A stretch of DNA of 64,000 nt from JADKAC01 sp964492065 (GTDB lineage: Bacteria > Bacteroidota > Bacteroidia > Chitinophagales > BACL12). The notes beneath the pieces were generated by a model. The model did no database searches. It had not been told where the DNA came from and was given only the letters and a program-made list of their open reading frames with translations. The stretch is from assembly GCA_964492065.1 (NCBI GenBank), contig CAZBHH010000005.1, positions 81,752 through 145,751 on the forward strand, given 5' to 3'. This document shows, piece by piece, positions 53,044 through 63,644 of this stretch (the first letter of the stretch is position 1; each line of letters begins with the position of its first letter). A program made the translations under genes and the position numbers.

Positions 53044-54399
53044 TTATAAAATTACAATCATGCAGGAGTCCGGCTGCGATTGTACCCTGATGGAGTACCT
53101 GGAAACACCATCGCTGTTCAGCAGTGGTATTTCTACACCGGTGGAATCTCCCGGGGAGGCTTTAAAAAATCCATCATCGTCCCATTCGCTTGTATCATAG
53201 TTTTGATTTTGAGGCAGGGTTTCGGTATTGAGTGCATGTACAAAATGCAGACTATAACCGGTAGTATAACTCCACCAAACGCCTATGCCTTCATCCGGCA
53301 AGCCATTATCAAAACCCAGTGTGCTGCTCGCCAAATGCCTGTTTTCTATAACAAAAAATTCATCAGGCGCATCTTCTGTCCACAGCACAAGTGCAGCTTC
53401 ATTGTTTTCTGATGCGGGGAATGCGAGTGTGTCTAACTGCCCTGAAATTCTATGTGATGGAATTTCAAGAATTTTTGGTTTAAGCCATCCTATTTTCATT
53501 TTATCAAAAGCAGAAAGATGCAAGACCACACAACCACCTGCCATGGGATCATAAGGACCGGTTTCTCCGTTTCCGCAATATCCTGTTACTCCATACCTGT
53601 CTGGTATAGAAAAGAAACCATGTGTAAGTTCGTGTGTTGCACTTGGATTATACAAAATTGGATCAACATCAAAATTCGGGTCATCCAGTCTTTTTATATC
53701 TATTAAAACAAATGCATTGGAAACAGTGTATGTGCCATCCGTGGTTTCAATATCAATAGCATAATATCTTGTAGCTCCTGAACCACCGAAAGGATAAATG
53801 AGCACAATCATTACTTCGTCTTGTGTAATTATTTTATTACCGTCGGTATCTAAAGAAGGCCAGTCAATACTTGCATGATTCATTACATACTGGTAAGTGG
53901 GTTCGTTTACTCCTGAAGCCCACCACTCCGTTAAACTGTAAGGAACAGAAACCACATCAGAAATACCGCCATTTGTCATCTTGAATTTTCCATAAGAATT
54001 TTCATAGAAGTAATCTGAAAAACTTCCTGTGCCTTCACCAAAATAACTTTCTTCAATCACCGCAGGGGTAGCTGCTGTGTTCCATGGATAATCTGTAAGC
54101 TCAAACGGAAGCACTACTATTTTGCCTTCATGATTATAGAGTGGATGTGTTTCGTCAATGATAAAAGTGCCTGCATTGGGGGCATAAATCATATCTCTTA
54201 TTTCGTCGGGTATATTAGAGTCGTTTATATCTAAAATAGACGGAATGCCGGTGGAAAGAGAATCATCATCGGTAGTTTCCGTTTCTTCTTCAGGAACGGG
54301 CAACTGTTCTTTTTTACAGGCGCTTAACCCAATGAAAAAACAAATAATCAGCATATAAAAACTGTTTTCAAAATATACAATACACATATTTTTTTTCAT
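53044..54399 (-). CDS. M6-family metalloprotease-like lipoprotein
   Basis: 451 aa. The lipobox is IGLSA-C (Cys28). The zinc-binding HExxH is present at 256-260 (THELTHGFFSIPDRYG). The M6 (immune inhibitor A-like) pattern continues with GPYDPMAGGCVVLHLSAFDKMKIGWL; upstream, GTGSFSDYFYENSYGKF is typical of the family. The mature domain follows an acidic linker without an obvious propeptide. It would act as a surface- or periplasm-anchored protease. It lies 26 bp after the 54426 lipoprotein on the same strand, with no promoter box between, so both are probably transcribed from operator candidate B1. Confidence 0.88.
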   Translation of the reverse strand: MKKNMCIVYFENSFYMLIICFFIGLSACKKEQLPVPEEETETTDDDSLSTGIPSILDINDSNIPDEIRDMIYAPNAGTFIIDETHPLYNHEGKIVVLPFELTDYPWNTAATPAVIEESYFGEGTGSFSDYFYENSYGKFKMTNGGISDVVSVPYSLTEWWASGVNEPTYQYVMNHASIDWPSLDTDGNKIITQDEVMIVLIYPFGGSGATRYYAIDIETTDGTYTVSNAFVLIDIKRLDDPNFDVDPILYNPSATHELTHGFFSIPDRYGVTGYCGNGETGPYDPMAGGCVVLHLSAFDKMKIGWLKPKILEIPSHRISGQLDTLAFPASENNEAALVLWTEDAPDEFFVIENRHLASSTLGFDNGLPDEGIGVWWSYTTGYSLHFVHALNTETLPQNQNYDTSEWDDDGFFKASPGDSTGVEIPLLNSDGVSRYSIRVQSQPDSCMIVIL

Positions 54400-54425
54400 A
54401 GTAATTGAGATTGTGATTAACGAAA

Positions 54426-54902
54426 TTACAAATCAGAAAATTCACCTTCTGTAATGTCAACAAAATCGCCGTCGTTGCTGTATAGCCTTCCTTCAAAAGT
54501 GCCGGCTATACCCTTTATCACATCGTTTACTTCTACATCCGTAATTTCCACGGTCATATTTGATGCGCCGTAACTCAGTGAAAACTGTTTTCCTGAAGCA
54601 TCGGTAAAAGCGCAATCATCGTCGGCGGCATTTAAAGTGTATGTGCCGGCATCGGGAGCCCCATCAATATAAATATAAAAATCTTCGCCATTTGCAAAAC
54701 TGCCACTGATGGCGGCGTTGCCGCTTCCGCTAATATAACCGCCGCCGGAGGTTGCATCTTCATAATACACACCGTTAACTTTCATGCTTGTGAAATCTTC
54801 CTGCCCATTATTTTTTTGGGGTTCAGGGGCATCTTCTTTATTGCATGCGCTGAGCAGCATACCCGCAACAAGAAGGAATAGAATTGTTTGTTTGCTTTTC
54901 AT
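54426..54902 (-). CDS. Small lipoprotein, DUF6252-like, B-operator controlled
   Basis: 158 aa. The lipobox is GMLLSA-C (Cys20), followed by an acidic linker and a Gly/Ser-rich beta domain (ATSGGGYISGSGNAAISGSF). The C-terminus IAGTFEGRLYSNDGDFVDITEGEFSDL has the same G-T-F ... IT-x-G-x-F ending as its two relatives at 44102 and 50655. Its own promoter has an exact TAnnTTTG box 14 nt upstream and a B-type palindrome 43 nt upstream. The latter is nearly identical to the palindrome before the response regulator RR2. It heads a likely transcript with the M6-type protease. Confidence 0.8.
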   Translation of the reverse strand: MKSKQTILFLLVAGMLLSACNKEDAPEPQKNNGQEDFTSMKVNGVYYEDATSGGGYISGSGNAAISGSFANGEDFYIYIDGAPDAGTYTLNAADDDCAFTDASGKQFSLSYGASNMTVEITDVEVNDVIKGIAGTFEGRLYSNDGDFVDITEGEFSDL

Positions 54903-54916
54903 TACTTTTTTATTTG

Positions 54917-54963
54917 CAAAAATACAGAAAGAGAAAGGTGGTGGTATCCCATAATAATGGGAT
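54917..54963 (-). promoter_or_regulatory. Operator candidate B1 with -7 box
   Basis: ATCCCAT-AATA-ATGGGAT (54946-54963, perfect 7-4-7) is centred 30.5 bp upstream of an exact TAnnTTTG box (TATTTTTG, minus strand, 54917-54924). Including flanks, 24 of 26 bases match site B2 before RR2. Confidence 0.75.
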
Positions 54964-54968
54964 GCGGG

Positions 54969-57900
54969 CTACCTGAGCGGCACTTCCAGGAGTATCTCTG
55001 TTCCTGTGCCGGGGCTGGATTGTATTGTAATTTTACCTCCAATGTTTTGCGCACGGGATTTGTAATTTTTTAATCCGTTACCGCTGTTAACGGCGTACAC
55101 ATCAAAACCTTTGCCGTTATCTTTTACTGTTAGCTGCAGAACATTTGATGTTTGAGTGATGTGAATTTCAGCTGATGTTGCCCCTGAATACTTGGCAAGG
55201 TTATTCACAGCTTCCTTAAAAATTAAATAAAAATCCCGCCGGATGTCCATTGATAATTTAGTTTGTAATATTTCTTCGTCAACTGAAAAGGTATACTGAA
55301 TACCTTTTGCCTCAAGTGTATCTGTAAGATATTCCTGCATGCGAATGCGAATGTCTGCCAGTGAATCGTTTTTCGGATTAATTGCCCAAACAATGTCACT
55401 CATGTTTTCCATTGTATAACCAGCGGTGGCATTTATTTTTTTCAGCAACTCTTTAGTTTTTTCATCATCGTCCGCCAATTTTTGCCTGGCTAATGTTGAC
55501 AGCATATTGATGGAACTGAGGCTGCTGCCTACATCATCGTGAAGGTCTCGTGAAATTTTATTGCGCAGCTTTTCTATGCGCAATATTTGTGCAAGGCGTA
55601 TGCGGTAGGTAAGGTATAACAATGCCGCTGCGAATGCAATACAAGCTATGTAAAACCAGGCGGTGTTATACCAGGGCGGTATAACAGTAAGCTGTAATGT
55701 ATCCCCCGTTTCGTTCCAGATGCCATTGTCGTTACATGCTTTTACTTTAAACACATACTTGCCGGGGCTTAAATTATTATAGTTTACGGCATTTTCTGAA
55801 GAATAAATCCAGTCTTTATCCAGCCCTTCAAGCATATAGGCAAACACATTGTTTTCAGGGTTTGTAAAATTTAAGGCAACAAATTCGAAAGTGATTTTAT
55901 TCTGATGATGCTTTAAAGAGACGGATGATGTAAACAATGCTGTTTTGTTTTCTTTAAGATACAGTTTATCCAGCACTTTTATTGTAGTGATATAAACCTG
56001 TGGAATAATCTTATTTGGGTTGATAATACTTGTATCTACCCATTGAAAGCCCCTCATGTCTGATAGGAATATGATCCCATGTGAGCCTTTCTCTATTGCT
56101 GACATTTGAGGTGAAAGAAGCCCGTCGTCATGCAAGTAACTGCACACCACCTTGTTTGTTTGACTGTCAAAAATCGTTAAGCTATTATTGCCGAGTAGCC
56201 ATAAATACTTTCCGGTTTGTTCTATTGAAAAAATTGCAGACGATGCAAGATTATCTGCCAAAGAAACATTCCTGTATTCTTGGACAGTTTCTTTTTCTTC
56301 ATGCTTAAAATAAAACATACCTAATTCATATCCCGACCACACGGTTTTTGATGCATCAACATATATTGTAAATATATCCCGATTTAATGGAAAATCCGGA
56401 GCCGATTTACTGTTTTTATAATAATGTGTTTGATGCAGGGTTTGGGTATTTATTTTAGAAATTGCCGTTTGCCTATCGCCGTAAAAACCTCTTGCCACCC
56501 AGAGGCTGCCATCGGGGGACAGGGCTATGTCGTTAATATTTTCTGAAATTATTTTCCCGTTTTCTGTCAATGTATTCCCTGCAAAAATTCTTTTAAAACA
56601 ATTACAACTGTCTATGAATATATTTAACCCTTCGTAGTGCGTTGCAACCCAAAGGCGTTGTGCAGCATCCAGTTGTAAATCAGAAATAAAGTTGCCCGAA
56701 ATGGATGTCTCATCTTCAGGATCATTTTTAAATTGTAAGAATTTTCTTTCTTTTTCCTGGTATTTAAGCAGCCCGTGGTTAGTGGCAATCCAGATTTCAT
56801 TATTGTTTCGCCGCAATATTTTTGGTGTATAAAAACTTTTATGGAATGCTTCCGGCAATTGTATTTTTTCTAGTTGTTTGGATTTGAGATTATAGGTAAA
56901 CAATCCCTCGTTCAACACTCCAAGCCAAACGATATTTTCTTTGTTGCCGGCAGTATCAATGTATATTGCAGTAATTCCGGACTGGTTTAAGCCCGGTAAA
57001 ATTTCATTGAGCAGTACGGTTTGAAAAAGTTGCTTTAGCGGGTCAATTTTTATAATGCCATAGTTAGTGCCGAACCAAAGCGCATCATTTTTGTCTTTAA
57101 AAACATTTGTAATGGAAATGGGGTCTTCACGCTCAAGAAAGTGTTTCGATACATTGTACTCCGAAAATGTCTTTGTGCTGAGATTTACCGTCAAAATATT
57201 GGGGCCTACACTTGCGCCCCAAACAACCTGTTGCCCGTTTTCATTTCTAATGGTGATATCTGTAAAAATCCAGAAGTTGTTTTTGTTGTCCATTGCCCCG
57301 TAACGCTCATAAGTATGCGTTTGCAGATTATAATCAATAAGGCCTCCGCCCCAGGTTCCTATGATGAGGTGCCCCCGGCTATCTTCAAGTATTTGTAGGG
57401 AATTAGCACCGTAAAGCTCGGTTCCATCCAGCAATAAAGTTGTGTCTTTATTAAAATCAACTTCAAACACACCTTTTTTAGTGGCGAGGAACAGCCTGTT
57501 TTCCGAATTAAAAAAAATTCTTTTTGTACTTCCCGGATATATCGGTTTCCCGTTTTTAAATGTAAGCAGCTGAATTGTTTCTGTTTTTTCATCGTACTTG
57601 CACAAGCCCTTTTCGCTCATCATAAATAATTCGCTCCGGCTATTTTCTCGAAATGTATAAGGAATGATGCCTGAAAAATTGAACCTTTTAAACGTTCCTG
57701 TTACGGGGTTATACCGGCTAATGCTGTCCGGAGTGGTAGCAAACCAGATGTACCCGTTTTTATCTTCAAAAATTTCATAACAAAAGTCGCCGGAGGGTGT
57801 AGTACTGTCGTTATAATCGCTGTAAAAAATTTTAAATTGCAACCCGTCAAAGCGGTTTATACCGCCATTAGTAGCGATCCAGATAAAGCCAAAAGTATCT

Positions 57901-58061
57901 TGCGCAATATCCGTGACATCATTAAACGAAAGACCGTTTTTTTGTGAGTAATGGTCAAAAACAAAGTGTTGAGCGGGGAGTTTGGAACAATACAAAATAC
58001 AAACTGCCGCCGTAAAGAATTTCCACAGCGATCGGGGTAATCCGGCGGCTTGCTCAACCAT
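54969..58061 (-). CDS. Two-component-regulator-propeller sensor histidine kinase (HK2)
   Basis: 1030 aa. After a signal anchor come propeller repeats of the Reg_prop type over about 30-690 (GFIWIATNGGINRFDG, GYIWFATTPDSISRYN, ALWFGTNYGIIKID). A Y_Y_Y domain (about 735-800, NNVFAYMLEGLDKDWIYS) and one transmembrane helix follow. The HisKA_3 domain has His841 (ISRDLHDDVGSSLSS); the ATPase domain has VKDNGKGFD and GTGTEILLEVPL. This is the non-hybrid, NarL-paired form of the Bacteroidota propeller sensors. It follows RR2 by 17 bp and so shares its transcript. Confidence 0.94.
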   Translation of the reverse strand: MVEQAAGLPRSLWKFFTAAVCILYCSKLPAQHFVFDHYSQKNGLSFNDVTDIAQDTFGFIWIATNGGINRFDGLQFKIFYSDYNDSTTPSGDFCYEIFEDKNGYIWFATTPDSISRYNPVTGTFKRFNFSGIIPYTFRENSRSELFMMSEKGLCKYDEKTETIQLLTFKNGKPIYPGSTKRIFFNSENRLFLATKKGVFEVDFNKDTTLLLDGTELYGANSLQILEDSRGHLIIGTWGGGLIDYNLQTHTYERYGAMDNKNNFWIFTDITIRNENGQQVVWGASVGPNILTVNLSTKTFSEYNVSKHFLEREDPISITNVFKDKNDALWFGTNYGIIKIDPLKQLFQTVLLNEILPGLNQSGITAIYIDTAGNKENIVWLGVLNEGLFTYNLKSKQLEKIQLPEAFHKSFYTPKILRRNNNEIWIATNHGLLKYQEKERKFLQFKNDPEDETSISGNFISDLQLDAAQRLWVATHYEGLNIFIDSCNCFKRIFAGNTLTENGKIISENINDIALSPDGSLWVARGFYGDRQTAISKINTQTLHQTHYYKNSKSAPDFPLNRDIFTIYVDASKTVWSGYELGMFYFKHEEKETVQEYRNVSLADNLASSAIFSIEQTGKYLWLLGNNSLTIFDSQTNKVVCSYLHDDGLLSPQMSAIEKGSHGIIFLSDMRGFQWVDTSIINPNKIIPQVYITTIKVLDKLYLKENKTALFTSSVSLKHHQNKITFEFVALNFTNPENNVFAYMLEGLDKDWIYSSENAVNYNNLSPGKYVFKVKACNDNGIWNETGDTLQLTVIPPWYNTAWFYIACIAFAAALLYLTYRIRLAQILRIEKLRNKISRDLHDDVGSSLSSINMLSTLARQKLADDDEKTKELLKKINATAGYTMENMSDIVWAINPKNDSLADIRIRMQEYLTDTLEAKGIQYTFSVDEEILQTKLSMDIRRDFYLIFKEAVNNLAKYSGATSAEIHITQTSNVLQLTVKDNGKGFDVYAVNSGNGLKNYKSRAQNIGGKITIQSSPGTGTEILLEVPLR

Positions 58062-58078
58062 GAATTAAAAATACGCAA

Positions 58079-58723
58079 CTACCTCGAATTTAAAAACCGG
58101 CTTACGGCCTGGGTGGCAGAGTTTACATGCAGTTTTTCATAGATTTTTTTAATATGGCTGCGCACAGTTTCAATGCTTATCCCCAAATCGGCAGATATAA
58201 GTTTATAGCTCTGGCCTTTGGAAAGACCGGTGAGTATATCGGTTTCCCTGGGGGTTAAATGATACATATCGGTGTTTTGTACCGCCTGTTTTTTAGGAAA
58301 TATTTGCAGCACTTTTTTGGCAATGCTCGAGGTCATGGGCGCCCCGCCATCTAACACCTCAAAGAGGGATGTGATGATTTTTTCGGGGGATGTTTTTTTT
58401 AACAAATATCCGGTTGCGCCTGCGCAAATTGCTTCAAAAATATTGGCATCATCATCAAAAACAGTTAACATGACAACGGGAAGCGCCGGGTATTTTGCTG
58501 AAAGTTTTTTAGTTCCTTCAATACCATTTACCACCGGCATATCAATATCCATGAGCACAATGTCGGGCCGGTAAATATCAGCAATGTGTTCTGCTTCAGC
58601 ACAGTTTTCCCATGCTCCGCAGCATTCAATATCCGGGTGGGATTCTAAAACGGCAACTAAACTTTCCCGCAACTCCGGCTTATCTTCAAACACTACTACT
58701 TTTATTTTTTTTTGTAAAGGCAT
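58079..58723 (-). CDS. NarL/LuxR-family response regulator (RR2)
   Basis: 214 aa. The receiver has the acidic pair ED (13-14), phosphoacceptor Asp59 (DIVLMDIDMPVVNG), the Thr of VMLTVFDDD and the Lys of GYLLKKTS. The LuxR helix-turn-helix reads LTPRETDILTGLSKGQSYKLISADLGISIETVRSH (about 150-205). It is the partner of HK2. Its promoter carries a B-type palindrome, and the same sequence occurs 3.8 kb away before a lipoprotein/protease pair. This makes RR2 the leading candidate to bind both. A -7-like box ends 4 nt from the ATG, suggesting a leaderless mRNA. Confidence 0.93.
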   Translation of the reverse strand: MPLQKKIKVVVFEDKPELRESLVAVLESHPDIECCGAWENCAEAEHIADIYRPDIVLMDIDMPVVNGIEGTKKLSAKYPALPVVMLTVFDDDANIFEAICAGATGYLLKKTSPEKIITSLFEVLDGGAPMTSSIAKKVLQIFPKKQAVQNTDMYHLTPRETDILTGLSKGQSYKLISADLGISIETVRSHIKKIYEKLHVNSATQAVSRFLNSR

Positions 58724-58727
58724 GATG

Positions 58728-58774
58728 TAAAGATAGCTCGTTTAACAAAAAATGGTATCCCATAAATATGGGAT
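58728..58774 (-). promoter_or_regulatory. Operator candidate B2 with -7-like box, upstream of RR2
   Basis: ATCCCAT-AAAT-ATGGGAT (58757-58774, perfect 7-4-7) is centred 30.5 bp upstream of the box TATCTTTA (minus strand, 58728-58735; one mismatch to TAnnTTTG). The spacing is the same as at B1. Confidence 0.75.
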
Positions 58775-58813
58775 GCGGGTAGAAAGGATTTTAATTACTC
58801 AAAGTTCGCTTTG

Positions 58814-61102
58814 TTATTGTAATATCAGCTTTTCTGATTGAACAATCCCGCCGTCGTCAGAAAACACAATCATATAAACGCCTTTCGGGAGGTTTTGTAA
58901 ATCCACAGTTGTGTTACTTTCAAAAACACCTTCTTTCATTACATCGCCCAATATATTATATATTCTGAACGACAGCAATTCATTCCTATCGTCTGAAATA
59001 TTTATAAAATCCGAAGCGGGGTTTGGATAAATTATAATGGGCTGACTTGTTTCACTCTCGTAATCAATTAAGGCGGTGGTAGCGCAATCAGTCATCAAGG
59101 CATTTATCTCCTCTTCACTGAGGTTTAATAATTCAAATGCAAATACTGTATCTGCGTCGGTATTAGTATAAGTTGTATAAGCAATCGGGTGTAATATATT
59201 TACAGCATCCACATCTTGGATGAAGAGTTGAGCGGCGAATCCCGTACCTATCAGAGTGTTTGAAGTATCATACCAGTTTATCGTCTTGCCCTCCGGAATT
59301 TCAATTAATAAATTCCCTGCCTGATCGTATAAAGTAGCCGTAAGATTTAACACGATAGAACTATCGTCAAAACTGCAACTGTCCTTTTCATACCCGATAA
59401 TTATGGAGGGAGAAAATTCCAAAAAATTATCATGCTCCGGCAAGTAATGTGAGAAGTAGGCGTCTGCAACGGTCGAAAAAGAAAGCAGGTTACTCCACTC
59501 ATTGGGATCTATATTCCTGTTTTCACCTATATTATAAAATTCGTCTTCAAAAAAACTGAGGGTATCATTGCAATTTGTAAAATCATCTATAGCGCCGTTT
59601 GATTGATACCTGATAAAGTGTTTTGAATTTGTCCGTACGGACATCTGCGGGTTACATCCCCCTTCCTTATTTTCTGAGTCATTTTCTATATAAATAGTAA
59701 CCGGTTTATTGTAAACCGTATCCGGGTTTTCCAATATTGGCACCAAACTGCTGCCGTCGGGATACAGGGTTCCATCCGGGGATAATGGGCTGCTGACGCC
59801 TGCAAATTCGCAAAAGGTAGGAAACAAATCAATTAAGCTTACGGCAACATCGGTAGATTGGGATTTTATATCTCTGAAATCTGAAATAATTAGAGGAATA
59901 TGAATATCGGTTTCCCAAAGTGCACTTTTTTTCCAGTGCCTTTTTTGATCCAGTGAATACCCATGATCACTTGTAATAACGATAATGGTATTGTTTAATA
60001 TTTCAGGGTGCAATTGCAGGGCTGCATATAATCTTCCTATTTGTGCATCCACATATTCTATTGCAGCCATATAGGCCATTATGGCATTTGCTTTCTTGCT
60101 TTGGATGAGAATTTCTTCAATTAATGAATCGGGCATTCCCTCGAGCGATGACGGCACAGAGTCTAAATTTTCAAACCAGCTATAAAAACCATTTTGGAGA
60201 GAGGGCCCGGCAAATGCTTGCCCCATATAGCCCAGCGCCTCATAATCAGACCAGGGAATTTCCGGTTGAGGCGGCATTACTACTCCATTATACGGCATAC
60301 TCCCTACCGGGAAGTTATAAGGCAGGTCAAATGTGTCTGTGTAAAAATCTTTTATATAATATGGAAGAAAATAATTTTCGGGTACAAATAATTTCAAATG
60401 CGGGAAACGATATCCCACACCCAAAAAAAATGGCTTATTGCAGTATGCAGAAGCGTCGGCGGAATAGGATTCAATAAACTGTATAACCGAATCAGTAAGG
60501 GTGTAATCTTCCAGATGTGTATCCCAACTGCTGTCCATACTGGCCCAGGGGAAATTTTCAACACCCTCATGTTGTGCCACACCTTCATCACTGTAACCCG
60601 GGCTGTTTTTGCTGTGGATTGTCCTACTCCACGATAACGTTTTGAAGCACGGATCGCTTGTGAACGAATCGTAGTCAGGGCTTAACTGATCTTCATGAAA
60701 AATTTTATTTGCAGAGACAGTGTAGTATCCCGCTGAATCTTTTAAGTACTGCGGAAAAGTGAGAATATATTTGTCGGGAGAAAAATTACTTCTAAAATCA
60801 CTTAAATATTGGCCGTTGCTATACATTTCCGTATAGTTGGGCAATTTGCCTGTAAGGAAGCTTGTCCTGGAAGGAGCGCATTCTGTGGCATTGCAAAACG
60901 CATTTGTAAAAACAGTGCCGCAATCTGCAATTTGTTTTATGTGGGGAGTTTGCATTTGCGGCTGCGCATCATATACGGAGAGGTAAGTATTCAGGTCATC
61001 TAATATGATAAATATAATATTAGGTTGAGCGGGGGTTTGAGTATATGATTTAGAATAAAATGCAATTGCCGCCAGGCACAACACAAGTAAACGTCGATTC
61101 AT
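58814..61102 (-). CDS. Sulfatase with a T9SS sorting domain
   Basis: 762 aa with a Sec signal (KSYT/QTP). The sulfatase domain (about 25-560) has the metal-binding FIILDDLN and the formylglycine motif C75-A-P-S-R79 (NATECAPSRTSFLTG). IVITSDHGYSLDQKRHWKKSALWETDIHIPLI supplies the second metal and substrate residues. The pattern is closest to iduronate-2-sulfatase-type enzymes. A beta domain of about 110 residues and a type A sorting domain (PIIIYPNPASDFINISD ... SEKLILQ) follow. It would remove sulfate esters from polysaccharides outside the cell. Export through T9SS implies modification of the Cys before secretion; no maturase is nearby. Confidence 0.9.
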   Translation of the reverse strand: MNRRLLVLCLAAIAFYSKSYTQTPAQPNIIFIILDDLNTYLSVYDAQPQMQTPHIKQIADCGTVFTNAFCNATECAPSRTSFLTGKLPNYTEMYSNGQYLSDFRSNFSPDKYILTFPQYLKDSAGYYTVSANKIFHEDQLSPDYDSFTSDPCFKTLSWSRTIHSKNSPGYSDEGVAQHEGVENFPWASMDSSWDTHLEDYTLTDSVIQFIESYSADASAYCNKPFFLGVGYRFPHLKLFVPENYFLPYYIKDFYTDTFDLPYNFPVGSMPYNGVVMPPQPEIPWSDYEALGYMGQAFAGPSLQNGFYSWFENLDSVPSSLEGMPDSLIEEILIQSKKANAIMAYMAAIEYVDAQIGRLYAALQLHPEILNNTIIVITSDHGYSLDQKRHWKKSALWETDIHIPLIISDFRDIKSQSTDVAVSLIDLFPTFCEFAGVSSPLSPDGTLYPDGSSLVPILENPDTVYNKPVTIYIENDSENKEGGCNPQMSVRTNSKHFIRYQSNGAIDDFTNCNDTLSFFEDEFYNIGENRNIDPNEWSNLLSFSTVADAYFSHYLPEHDNFLEFSPSIIIGYEKDSCSFDDSSIVLNLTATLYDQAGNLLIEIPEGKTINWYDTSNTLIGTGFAAQLFIQDVDAVNILHPIAYTTYTNTDADTVFAFELLNLSEEEINALMTDCATTALIDYESETSQPIIIYPNPASDFINISDDRNELLSFRIYNILGDVMKEGVFESNTTVDLQNLPKGVYMIVFSDDGGIVQSEKLILQ

Positions 61103-61230
61103 CGGATTAGACTTTCAAAATCAAAAATTATTAATAATTCATACAACGCATTAATTCAACTGAAGGGCAATCGCCCGGTATTTGCCGAATAATACATAGT
61201 GCATAATTCAATTTGGCGCCGGTAGTTTTC

Positions 61231-63237
<2,007 letters not shown>

Positions 63238-63260
63238 TTGATTTTAAATCTATTTATAGT

Positions 63261-63268
63261 CAAAGATA
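63261..63268 (-). promoter_or_regulatory. -7 box for hutU
   Basis: TATCTTTG on the minus strand, an exact TAnnTTTG, 23 nt before the hutU ATG. Confidence 0.55.
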
Positions 63269-63509
63269 ATTGAAAATATGAAGAAGCTATATTCTTAAAA
63301 TGTATATTTAAGACATATTCAGTACATGAATATAGGAAAGGCAATATTCCAATTATCGGTGGGTTACTACGCAACAAATGCCGCAGGTGCAGGAAACAAC
63401 GCCGGGGCAATGTATACAAGTATTTGCAGAGCCTATCGCGGAGTTACCCGAATTTGTTCGAACACTGGCACTACGAGGGCTTTCGACCTTAACAGTTCTG
63501 GACTAAAAA

Positions 63510-63632
63510 GAGCCGTATGAATTGCGAGCAATTGCGAATGCCATTAAAATTAAAAAACGAATGAGTAATCGAGAGGTTCACGTACGGTTCTGTGAGAGAC
63601 TTAGGGGTGCAATTCCCCTTTGCCTACACGAC
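63510..63632 (+). mobile_element. 3' end of a group II intron (domains V and VI), domain V interrupted
   Basis: GAGCCGTATGAA (63510-63521) and TCGAGAGGTTCACGTACGGTTC (63569-63590, quoted as the 3' part) join to a canonical 34-nt domain V of bacterial group II introns. Here they are separated by 47 extra nucleotides. Domain VI follows (TGTGAGAGACTTAGGGG ... CCCCTTTGCCTAC), ending near ACACGAC at 63632. No maturase gene or 5' end is present. The sequence at about 63326-63509 lacks a recognisable gene and may be intron remnant. The split domain V should abolish splicing. Confidence 0.75.
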
Positions 63633-63644
63633 GTTTCTCTAAAG

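Noticed and set aside
63294..63312. CTTAAA/TTTAAG inverted repeat near the hutU promoter
   Set aside because: AT-rich, short and at a different distance from the box; not distinguishable from chance.
63326..63520. 64-codon frame upstream of the intron fragment
   Set aside because: It ends within domain V of the intron and has no recognisable protein pattern; it is more likely non-coding remnant sequence.
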